The notes under the pieces were generated by a model, which did no database searches, was not told the origin of the DNA, and saw only the letters and a program-made list of their open reading frames with translations. The position numbers and the translations under genes are program-made. This document shows, piece after piece, positions 36,781-43,288 of a DNA stretch of 43,288 nt. Each line of letters starts with the position of its first letter. Position 1 is the first letter of the stretch. The DNA comes from Rhodobacteraceae bacterium MED-G08 (GTDB lineage: Bacteria; Pseudomonadota; Alphaproteobacteria; Rhodobacterales; Rhodobacteraceae): contig NTKT01000020.1 in the NCBI GenBank assembly GCA_002457055.1, positions 1 through 43,288 on the forward strand, in the 5' to 3' direction.

Positions 36781-37239
36781 TTGCAAATCGGGACTGCACA
36801 TTTGAACTTAATAATTGCATTAAAAATTTTACACTACGTTGCACTATTTTTGGCAGGCGGTGCAGGGGTCGCTAATCCATTGCTTATAAAAGCGCATAAA
36901 TCTAGCGGGATACCTCCCTCCGATGAAGTGCAAGAGACAATGTTAAAATTGGTTAAACTATCATTAATTGCAATGATTTTAATTTGGATTTCTGGCGTGT
37001 GGCTAGCTATAGAGATTTATGGAACTTTGAATATGGGTTGGGCTTTTACCTTCAAAATTATTGGTGCCAGCATTCTTCTAATTTCAACGGTTATTGTTAA
37101 CTTATACCTGGTAAGAAGAGCTAAGATAAATGCACCGCCTAAAGAGAAATTTCTCAAGAATTTAACTGTTTTAAACCGTTTAGCACTGTTGGCAGTTCTA
37201 ACGGGTATATCAATAACAACGACCAGAATTGGTTTTTGA
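36781..37239 (+). CDS. Small integral membrane protein of unknown function
   Basis: About 150 residues with four hydrophobic helices: IIALKILHYVALFLAGGAG, LVKLSLIAMILIWISGVWLAI, TFKIIGASILLISTVIVNLYL and LALLAVLTGISITTTRIGF. I cannot assign a function; the plan resembles small DUF-type inner-membrane proteins of proteobacteria. There is no ATG start: the frame opens with TTG at 36781, and TTG at 36802 with GGGA nine bases before it is an equally likely start. It is divergent from the RND permease. Confidence 0.7.
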   Translation: MQIGTAHLNLIIALKILHYVALFLAGGAGVANPLLIKAHKSSGIPPSDEVQETMLKLVKLSLIAMILIWISGVWLAIEIYGTLNMGWAFTFKIIGASILLISTVIVNLYLVRRAKINAPPKEKFLKNLTVLNRLALLAVLTGISITTTRIGF

Positions 37240-37363
37240 TATGCTGCCAATTTTAAATGTCAGAGTTATCTTCTAATTAGTAATGACATTATAACAGATA
37301 CAATTCATGTACTTGTGCTAAATATTTTCAATCTTAAACTTAAAATTCAGAAGGAGATTTATA

Positions 37364-37690
37364 ATGCTATATGATAAAATGGTTAAAACTAATGAAACAA
37401 GGGACGTGGACGCCTTTCTTTCTATGATTGACGAGGATTTTGTGATGGTAAGCCATCAAAATCAAACGGAACGCAGCAAACAAGAATTTGCCGAAATGGT
37501 TCGGGGTATGATGTCAAGCGATAGTCTAGAAGTCACAGACCAAAGATGCGTATATGAAAACGATGATATTCTGGTAGAACATAGTTTTATGTCTTTTCCT
37601 GATGGAACAAAAGAAGCAGTCCTAGCAGTTTGGACAAAAAGGAATAATAAGTTCATAAAAGTCGAAACTGGGGCAACACCACTTAAATAA
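37364..37690 (+). CDS. NTF2-like (SnoaL/DUF4440-type) protein
   Basis: A 108-residue soluble protein with the pattern of the NTF2-like cone fold: a helical start (MVKTNETRDVDAFLSMIDEDFVM, split across the first 28 residues), then strands with VYENDDILVEHSFM and VLAVWTKRNNKFIKVETG. This fold serves many small-molecule enzymes and binding proteins, so no substrate can be given. The start is firm: AAGGAGA seven bases before the ATG. It stands alone between the membrane protein and the sigma-54-type promoter. Confidence 0.82.
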   Translation: MLYDKMVKTNETRDVDAFLSMIDEDFVMVSHQNQTERSKQEFAEMVRGMMSSDSLEVTDQRCVYENDDILVEHSFMSFPDGTKEAVLAVWTKRNNKFIKVETGATPLK

Positions 37691-37765
37691 CAAGTTTTTG
37701 CCACTTACAAGCTTGAGCCCTTATTTGTATTCTTTATCACCATGATTTAAATAATTTTTTTTGAT

Positions 37766-37782
37766 CTGGCACGGGCTTTGCT
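37766..37782 (+). promoter_or_regulatory. Sigma-54 (RpoN) promoter, exact consensus match
   Basis: CTGGCACG-GGCT-TTGCT fits YTGGCACG-RNNN-TTGCW at every specified base, with the correct GG/GC spacing of the -24/-12 elements. It predicts a transcript start near 37793, about 20 bases before the ATG of a 62-codon gene with its own GGGGG ribosome site. An upstream activator site was not recognised. Confidence 0.7.
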
Positions 37783-37812
37783 CTCGTATATAACTTATAA
37801 ACGGGGGTAAAT

Positions 37813-38001
37813 ATGCTGTGTAAAAAACAAATACAAACTAAATCAGACCTTTTTGAAACAACAAATGATATTGTCCAAAAAGCTAACTTCGCGTTCAATG
37901 AAATAATTGGATCTACGGCTGCTAATGAAATATCGCCTAATCTAGGTAGGTGGAGCCTTGAGCAGAAAAAAGAGCAATTTCTTACGATAGATCGTTTTTA
38001 G
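37813..38001 (+). CDS. 62-residue protein of unknown function behind a sigma-54 promoter
   Basis: MLCKKQIQTKSDLFETTNDI begins a small, polar, mainly helical-looking protein with no signal peptide or membrane helix and a single Cys near the start. I do not recognise the family. Support for it being real: GGGGG five bases before the ATG, a predicted transcript start 20 bases upstream, and no competing gene on either strand. It ends nine bases before the convergent alcohol dehydrogenase stop. It could also be the 5' part of a decayed longer gene, but no continuation in another frame was evident in the short gap. Confidence 0.6.
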   Translation: MLCKKQIQTKSDLFETTNDIVQKANFAFNEIIGSTAANEISPNLGRWSLEQKKEQFLTIDRF

Positions 38002-38010
38002 TTACTAACT

Positions 38011-39186
38011 CTACCTAGCTTTTTTAATAGCTTGTTCAATTAGATTTCTTAGGTCTGATGCGTCCCCAGCTACCGGATTTGTGGACGCGGCACTATCAAG
38101 CATCGCTTTATCAGCAATTCGGCCCGAACAATCGAACGGCACACCAATTTCACTCAAAGATTTAGGTATGTTAAGTCGGTCAAGCCTGGCCTCTATTTCT
38201 TTTATAAATCCATCACTGGTCTTATTTTTAATGTTTAAAGCGTGAGCCATTTGGTGACGCTTTTCCTCTAAAGAAGGAAGATTATAGCGAAGAACTGTTG
38301 GCAATACGATTGCATTTGTCAAGCCATGCTGGGTATCAAACTCCGCACCGATCATGTGGGAAATGGCATGAACAAAACCAAGCCCTTTCAGAAATGAAAC
38401 TCCCGCCAAGCAAGATCCAACCAGCATGCCACCACGAGCCTCTAGGTTCTCCGGTTGCTCAACTGCAGGTATCAAATATTTACCGATTAATTTTAGTGCT
38501 TCAATAGCTGCACCATCACACAAAGGATTAAAATCAGGGACAGTATATGCTTCAATTGCATGCGTTAATGCATCAACGCCCGTCCAGGCCGTTAAGTAAG
38601 GAGGCAACCCAACGGTCAGCACTGGATCAAGGACGGCCGCACTAATCTTTAGCCTAGGATGATCAAGACAGAACTTCATACCCTTTTCAGAATCTGTTAC
38701 CATTGCAGTACTTTCAGTCTCAGCACCTGTACCAGCAGTTGTAGGTATCATAATTAATTTCGGAAATGGATTTGTGACATTTACCTGTGGTACCGGTTTA
38801 TTGTAATCAAAAGCCCATAAATCAATCTCATTGTTTACAGTAAGACAAATGGCTTTTGCCCCATCCATGCCGCTTCCTCCACCGATACCAATTATAGCAT
38901 CATGGTTTCCATCTCTATATGCATTACATCCGGCCTCAATTTCATAACCTACTGGATTAGGAGAAATCTCAAAAAATAGCTCACTGGCAATTCCATCCCT
39001 GGATAATAGGCTGCTTAACTCCTTAATAAATGATAACTGGGCGCTTCCTTTGTCAGTCACAATTAGAGGATTTTGAATTTCTAAATTTTTACAAATCGAG
39101 CTGATATCCGAGATACGTCCCGGACCGTAAAATATAGGAACTGGAAATCCCCAATCTTTATATTCATGAAAGCTATTATAAGTCAT
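38011..39186 (-). CDS. Iron-containing alcohol dehydrogenase
   Basis: Group III (Fe-dependent) NAD(P) alcohol dehydrogenase, 391 residues. It has the cofactor motif GIGGGSGMDGAKA, the TTAGTGAE segment, and the metal-binding DALTHAIEAY and GFVHAISHMIGAEFDTQHG with the conserved His residues. The start at 39186 (MTYNSFHEYKDW) has AAAGGAT before it; an upstream codon at 39216 has no ribosome site. It is divergent from the ureohydrolase, sharing a 170-base gap that holds a TGCATGCA palindrome. The substrate is not determined by the sequence; the family acts on butanol, 1,2-diols, lactaldehyde and 4-hydroxybutyrate among others. Confidence 0.9.
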   Translation of the reverse strand: MTYNSFHEYKDWGFPVPIFYGPGRISDISSICKNLEIQNPLIVTDKGSAQLSFIKELSSLLSRDGIASELFFEISPNPVGYEIEAGCNAYRDGNHDAIIGIGGGSGMDGAKAICLTVNNEIDLWAFDYNKPVPQVNVTNPFPKLIMIPTTAGTGAETESTAMVTDSEKGMKFCLDHPRLKISAAVLDPVLTVGLPPYLTAWTGVDALTHAIEAYTVPDFNPLCDGAAIEALKLIGKYLIPAVEQPENLEARGGMLVGSCLAGVSFLKGLGFVHAISHMIGAEFDTQHGLTNAIVLPTVLRYNLPSLEEKRHQMAHALNIKNKTSDGFIKEIEARLDRLNIPKSLSEIGVPFDCSGRIADKAMLDSAASTNPVAGDASDLRNLIEQAIKKAR

Positions 39187-39357
39187 TAAAGAATATCCTT
39201 TACCAATTTTCAGCATTGAACTTCTGATTTAAATGTTTTTGCGCATAAGCTTAAAAATGCAAGGGTAATTTCTCTCAGACTTTGCATGCATGAAGAGGTT
39301 TTAGTTGGTTTAATTTATTCTACAGCTTAACATATCGATTATTTGAAGGAGAAATTA

Positions 39358-40308
39358 ATGTCAGATCATGGCTATGAAACCGGCAGATTAAATTTGCCAT
39401 TTGTAGGTGTTTCTACATTTGCAAAGCGTGAGTTGGTTACAGACTGGTCACAAATTAATGCGGATGTAGCAGTTCTGGGCGCACCCTTTGACTTTGGCAC
39501 GCAGTGGCGAGCTGGAGCTCGGTTTGGACCAAGAGGCATTCGTGAAGCATCAACTTTGTTCAGTTTCGGACATTCGGGCGCATATGATCATGAAGACGAC
39601 ATAACTTACTTAAACGAAAACGTTAGGATTGTGGATATTGGGGATGCAGACATTATTCACACCGACACAAAAAAAAGTCATAAAAATATTGAAGATGGGG
39701 TCAGGTCTATAATAAGCGCAGGTGCTTTACCAGTTGTGCTTGGAGGGGACCATTCGGTAAATATTCCATGTGTAAATGCCTTTTCAAATTATGGCCCAAT
39801 TCACATACTTCAAATAGATGCACACCTCGACTTTGTAGATATAAGGCATGGTGTAAAATATGGCCATGGAAACCCAATGCGAAGAGCTGCTGAAAAAAGC
39901 TATGTTACTGGGCTTACCCAAGTTGGGATCAGAAATGTAAGTTCCACTGCAAAAGAAGGATATGATAGTGCAAAGGCAATGAACTCAGATATATTGTCAG
40001 TTCGCCAAACGCGAAAAATCGGTCCCAAAAAATTAGTGGGCAGAATTCCTAAAGACGCAAAAGTTTACGTTACTATCGATATAGACGCTTTTTGTCCGTC
40101 GATTGCTCCTGGAACCGGTACGCCTAGCCATGGTGGCTTTCTATACTATGACGTTCTCGAAATATTACAGTGTCTAGCAAAGCAAAATAAGGTTGTGGGT
40201 ATAGATTTGGTGGAAGTTGCCCCTGATTACGATCACTCTGGATCAACCACAATACTTGCGGCTCAACTTCTTTTAAATTTTCTTGGGTTCATTTTCCATA
40301 ATCAATAA
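39358..40308 (+). CDS. Agmatinase-family ureohydrolase
   Basis: Binuclear manganese hydrolase that releases urea from a guanidino compound. The 316-residue protein has all six metal ligands: H132 in GGDHS, D154, H156 and D158 in DAHLD, and D241 and D243 in DIDAF, followed by APGTGTP. The second motif reads DAHLD where many agmatinases have DAHTD. The start (MSDHGYETG) has AAGGAGA seven bases upstream; a TTG at 39343 precedes that site. Agmatine, guanidinobutyrate and related compounds are all possible; no carbamoylputrescine or arginine decarboxylase gene is nearby to decide. Confidence 0.9.
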   Translation: MSDHGYETGRLNLPFVGVSTFAKRELVTDWSQINADVAVLGAPFDFGTQWRAGARFGPRGIREASTLFSFGHSGAYDHEDDITYLNENVRIVDIGDADIIHTDTKKSHKNIEDGVRSIISAGALPVVLGGDHSVNIPCVNAFSNYGPIHILQIDAHLDFVDIRHGVKYGHGNPMRRAAEKSYVTGLTQVGIRNVSSTAKEGYDSAKAMNSDILSVRQTRKIGPKKLVGRIPKDAKVYVTIDIDAFCPSIAPGTGTPSHGGFLYYDVLEILQCLAKQNKVVGIDLVEVAPDYDHSGSTTILAAQLLLNFLGFIFHNQ

Positions 40309-40341
40309 TAGTCTCAGATTGCTTTCAAAACCCAGCAATAC

Positions 40342-41835
40342 CTAATCTGTTTTCTTTGATTTGGCTAATCGCAAATACGGTAAGACAACCAAAAAAGCCG
40401 CGAGAAGTAAGAGGATCATTGTCATAGGTCTCTCAACGATAAAATTAATACCATCATACAGTTGCATAGACCTGCTAAAATTATCTTCTAGCATGCGACC
40501 CAATATAAATCCGATAAGTAAAGGTGCCATTGGATAATTAGCAAATCTCATTATTGTGGCACAAACTCCAAGCCCAACCAGGATTAAAAGTTCAGTGGAG
40601 TTGTTTTGTCCAATGTAGCTTCCCATGAGAGTAAAAAATAAGATAAACGGGATAAGAAACGTTCTAGGTATTGTAAGTACTTTCGCGATGTAGGGAATTA
40701 GGGGTAAATTCAGAATAAGCAACACTACATTCCCAATGTACATTGAAATGATGACGGCCCAAAAAATCTGTGGTTCATCTGTCATTAATCTTGGACCTGG
40801 GCTTACATTTAATGCAATTAAAGCACCTAGTAAGATAGCCGTTGTACCTGACCCAGGAATTCCCAACGTTAAAAGAGGCACAAATGACCCAGTACAAGCT
40901 GCATTGTTTGCTGTTTCAGGGGCTGCCAGCCCTTTTATAGATCCTTTACCAAACTCTTTCTTCTCATGCTCAGGCGCAATATTGCGTTCAACCGCATATC
41001 CCAAAAATGAGGCAATAGTCGCTCCCGCACCGGGCAAAACGCCAATAAAAAATCCTTGAGCAGACTGCCGCCCTATTACTGGAGCTATCGATTTTGCCTC
41101 TTGTTTTGTAATACGTAAATTCTCAATTTTTCCACTTTCACTGTGTGCAGCTCTTGCTGGGTTTAAAACTAAAAAAATTGCTTCTGGAAGGGCAAAAATT
41201 GCCATTGCTAGAGTTATGAAACTAAAACCAGACTGCAAATCCATTAGCCCCATAGTAAATCGAGGCATGTTAAATAATGCCCCCTCACCTACTGTGGCCA
41301 TCATCAAACCCAGCAGTGTCATTAAGATTGCCTTAGCTACTTGACCACTTCCCGCGAAGGCAGCTATCGCACTCAATCCAACAATCATTAAAGCAAAATA
41401 CTCTGCTGAATGGAACAACAATGCCACTGAGGACAAAGCTGGCGCAAATATCATAAGCAATATTGCACCAATAGTCCCACCAGCGAAGGATGAAATTGCC
41501 GCTATTGTTAGTGCTTTGCCCGCTTTCCCCGCTCTGGCCATCGGATAGCCGTCAAAGCTTGTCGCGACAGTACCAGCCACGCCTGGTGCATTTAAAAGAA
41601 TAGAAGAAGTAGAGCCCCCAAAGATTGCCCCATAATAAACGCCTGCAAGCAGGATCAAGGCTGCGGATGGATCTCCTAAAGTTATGGCAACCGGTATCAT
41701 TATAGCAATTATGGACATAGGACCAAGACCCGGCAGCATCCCTATAAAAGTTCCGATGATACACCCACCAATAACCATAAATAAATTTTTCAGAGAAAAT
41801 GCAGTTTCTAGACCAATCAATAGACCTTCAAGCAT
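40342..41835 (-). CDS. tctA: Tripartite tricarboxylate transporter large permease TctA
   Basis: Main membrane subunit of the binding-protein-dependent secondary carboxylate importer (TTT family). The 497-residue protein has about 12 helices and the family signatures MLPGLGPMSIIAIMIPVA and YYGAIFGGSTSSILLNAPG near the N-terminus, with the repeated half containing GVLPGAGATIASFLGYAVE and LTLGIPGSGTTAILLGAL. GAGAGG precedes the ATG. It is nine bases after tctB. Substrates of this family include citrate, tartrate and aromatic acids and cannot be read here. Confidence 0.95.
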   Translation of the reverse strand: MLEGLLIGLETAFSLKNLFMVIGGCIIGTFIGMLPGLGPMSIIAIMIPVAITLGDPSAALILLAGVYYGAIFGGSTSSILLNAPGVAGTVATSFDGYPMARAGKAGKALTIAAISSFAGGTIGAILLMIFAPALSSVALLFHSAEYFALMIVGLSAIAAFAGSGQVAKAILMTLLGLMMATVGEGALFNMPRFTMGLMDLQSGFSFITLAMAIFALPEAIFLVLNPARAAHSESGKIENLRITKQEAKSIAPVIGRQSAQGFFIGVLPGAGATIASFLGYAVERNIAPEHEKKEFGKGSIKGLAAPETANNAACTGSFVPLLTLGIPGSGTTAILLGALIALNVSPGPRLMTDEPQIFWAVIISMYIGNVVLLILNLPLIPYIAKVLTIPRTFLIPFILFFTLMGSYIGQNNSTELLILVGLGVCATIMRFANYPMAPLLIGFILGRMLEDNFSRSMQLYDGINFIVERPMTMILLLLAAFLVVLPYLRLAKSKKTD

Positions 41836-41844
41836 GTTGCCTCT

Positions 41845-42327
41845 CTAAAATATCGATGGAAGCGGCCGCAAATATATACCCAATACTTGCTCCACCAAGT
41901 ACCAGATAATAAACGACGCTATGGCAATTATAAAAAACAGACGAAAAATTTTGCGTTCACCTAGAGCGTAACCAGAAACCGTGAGAAACGTAATCGTTGA
42001 GATAAAAAAGCCTAACGGGCGCAGAGAAAGAGCGTAAGCAGCCATCATTACGATTAGAAATACCGCTTGACCAATATTATAATCAAAAAGACGTCTGTAA
42101 TCGATCTCCGCCCCATCTTTAATATCTTTATTTTTTTCAAACCCAAGAACAATAATGGCTGATACCAAAATTGATAATACGCCTAAAATCTTAGGAAATG
42201 TCGATGGCCAAATAGGATTTCGTTGCATAAACGGAGGCAATAGCTGGTCCATAGTAAAAAATGCAGCATATGAATACAGCAGAGATATACTTAATATAAC
42301 TAATGCAATCCAACGATCCAACGACAT
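41845..42327 (-). CDS. tctB: Tripartite tricarboxylate transporter small permease TctB
   Basis: A 160-residue membrane protein with four helices, including IALVILSISLLYSYAAFFTM at the start and LFFIIAIASFIIWYLVEQVLG near the end, the size and layout of TctB. Sequence conservation in TctB is low; its place between tctC and tctA in the same orientation makes the assignment firm. It follows a strong hairpin after tctC. Confidence 0.9.
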   Translation of the reverse strand: MSLDRWIALVILSISLLYSYAAFFTMDQLLPPFMQRNPIWPSTFPKILGVLSILVSAIIVLGFEKNKDIKDGAEIDYRRLFDYNIGQAVFLIVMMAAYALSLRPLGFFISTITFLTVSGYALGERKIFRLFFIIAIASFIIWYLVEQVLGIYLRPLPSIF

Positions 42328-42349
42328 GATGTAGTAATACCGGAAAAGA

Positions 42350-42379
42350 AAATCGGCTTACAGAATAGTAAGCCGATTT
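42350..42379 (-). terminator. Hairpin between tctC and tctB
   Basis: A perfect 12-base stem (42350-42361 with 42368-42379, loop of six) lies ten bases after the tctC stop. On the minus strand it is followed by TTCTTTTCC, so it can end or attenuate transcription, leaving more message for the binding protein than for the permeases. Confidence 0.8.
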
Positions 42380-42388
42380 CTAATTTAT

Positions 42389-43288
42389 TTAAAGAAAACC
42401 CAATTGGCGCATTAAATCACCAATGACTTTTTCTTGATTTTCCAAAAATACTCGAAAATCATCACCATTGTTGTGGATATTGACCCAACCATTACGTGAT
42501 CTTACAGCTTCCCACTCAGGAGTTTCGTACATTTTGGTAAGTGCATCTTGATATGCAGCCAAAGTGTCTGAAGGCAAACCAGGAGCGGCAAAGAAACCGC
42601 GCCAATTAACAAAGGATGTATCTATTCCCTGCTCTTTCATTGTAGGAGCACCATCATATGCTGGCACCCTAGCGTCAGATGTTACACCAAGAATTTTCAC
42701 CTCACCAGCTTGTGCTAGAGCTACAGCCTCGGAAAATCCTGTTGAAAGTGCATTTATTTCACCAGAAAGCAAAGCGGCCATAGCGTCTCCACCCGCGTCA
42801 TAAGGGATATACTTGACTGCTGTTGGGTCTTCCCCAGCTGCCTGCATAACCATAGCGGCCACGAGGTGATCCATGCCTCCTGGGACAGATCCTCCACCGA
42901 TTGCCGTTCCACTAGGATCTGCACGATATGCACTCATCAAATCTCCCATTGAATTCAATGAGCTATCTTTACCAACGACCAACGCAGCGTAGTCACCAAT
43001 AGTTCCAGCTACTAGAGTAAGATCTCTAAAATTATGAGGGAAAACACCCGTGAGTGATCTTATTACGATTGGAGTTGAATTAACCATTAGTGTGCCGTGG
43101 TTCGAAGCTGCGTTCTCTATAAGATAACCGATTGCTTTACCGCCACCGCCTCCAGACATATTTTCAAATGATGCTGAACCAACTAAACCAGCATTGGTCA
43201 AAGCCTCTCCAGTACCCCTAGCTGTGCCATCCCAACCACCGCCAGCTCCTCCTGGAATCAAAAAATGTATACTATCAACTACTTGATG
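42389..43288 (-). CDS. tctC: Tripartite tricarboxylate transporter binding protein TctC (5' end off the window)
   Basis: Periplasmic Bug-family receptor of the TctABC importer. The frame is open to the right edge, beginning inside VDSIHFLIPGGAGGGWD, so the signal peptide and start lie outside the window; about 300 residues are present. Typical segments are PGGAGGGWDGTARGTGEAL, VSLTVV-like ligand loops such as GGGSVPGGMDHLVAAM, YIPYDAGGDAMAALLSGEI and LGVTSDARVPAYDGAPTMKE. The TTG at 43261 is internal, not the start. It is the first known gene of a tctC-tctB-tctA transcript. Confidence 0.93.
   Translation of the reverse strand, partial: HQVVDSIHFLIPGGAGGGWDGTARGTGEALTNAGLVGSASFENMSGGGGGKAIGYLIENAASNHGTLMVNSTPIVIRSLTGVFPHNFRDLTLVAGTIGDYAALVVGKDSSLNSMGDLMSAYRADPSGTAIGGGSVPGGMDHLVAAMVMQAAGEDPTAVKYIPYDAGGDAMAALLSGEINALSTGFSEAVALAQAGEVKILGVTSDARVPAYDGAPTMKEQGIDTSFVNWRGFFAAPGLPSDTLAAYQDALTKMYETPEWEAVRSRNGWVNIHNNGDDFRVFLENQEKVIGDLMRQLGFL

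Noticed and set aside
36714-37239. Frameshifted longer membrane protein starting at ATG 36714
   Set aside because: The mini-ORF residues MQQSCCLQDEN do not look like a natural extension of the membrane protein, and a TAA closes the downstream frame at 36751; kept as a possible leader instead.

Overview
This is a chromosomal segment of a low-G+C (about 40% by eye) alphaproteobacterium, most likely a marine Rhodobacterales-type organism. The reasons are the dcw cluster headed by mraZ with a long terminator-bearing leader (as for UpsM in Rhodobacter sphaeroides), an smoEFGK-smoS-mtlK polyol operon in the Rhodobacter arrangement, a full-length pyruvate carboxylase, and a meso-diaminopimelate-type MurE. 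Genes are tightly packed and often overlap. No transposase, integrase, phage gene or CRISPR array was seen.

Layout. (1) 1-9300, minus strand: the start of the division and cell-wall cluster, mraZ-rsmH-ftsL-ftsI-murE-murF-mraY-murD; murD runs off the left edge. Its leader holds a strong terminator, a candidate promoter and a TGGGA-N5-TGGGA repeat that may be the MraZ operator. (2) 9534-17465, plus strand: a cobalamin riboswitch followed by nine genes, btuB-btuF-btuC-btuD, a second BtuF-like protein without signal peptide, and exbB-exbD-exbD-tonB. This is a self-contained vitamin B12 uptake operon with its own energising complex; the second ExbD has Asn where the proton-carrying Asp is expected. 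(3) 17531-23749: uvrD/pcrA helicase (minus), pyruvate carboxylase (plus) with a perfect palindrome in its promoter, and tRNA-Gly(GCC). (4) 23829-32104, minus: a mannitol/sorbitol operon (binding protein, two permeases, ATPase, two dehydrogenases, a P-loop sugar-kinase candidate) next to a LacI-family regulator, with a perfect TTTACGCGCGTAAA operator in front of the operon and an imperfect copy in front of the regulator. (5) 32229-36503, minus: a three-gene envelope export module (MMPL/RND permease, LolA-like periplasmic carrier, outer-membrane beta-barrel) of unknown substrate. (6) 36563-38001, plus: small genes, namely an 11-codon Cys-Cys ORF with a strong ribosome site, a four-helix membrane protein, an NTF2-like protein, and a 62-residue unknown protein behind an exact sigma-54 promoter match. 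(7) 38011-43288: an iron-type alcohol dehydrogenase, an agmatinase-family ureohydrolase, and a tripartite tricarboxylate transporter (tctA, tctB, and tctC cut by the right edge).

How it fits together. The organism imports cobalamin under riboswitch control, takes up polyols and converts them to fructose (probably phosphorylated by the operon's own kinase), refills the TCA cycle through pyruvate carboxylase, and imports carboxylates through Tct. The parts closest to undescribed biology are the sigma-54-linked microprotein, the RND/LolA-like/barrel module, the asymmetric ExbD pair and the signal-less BtuF paralogue.
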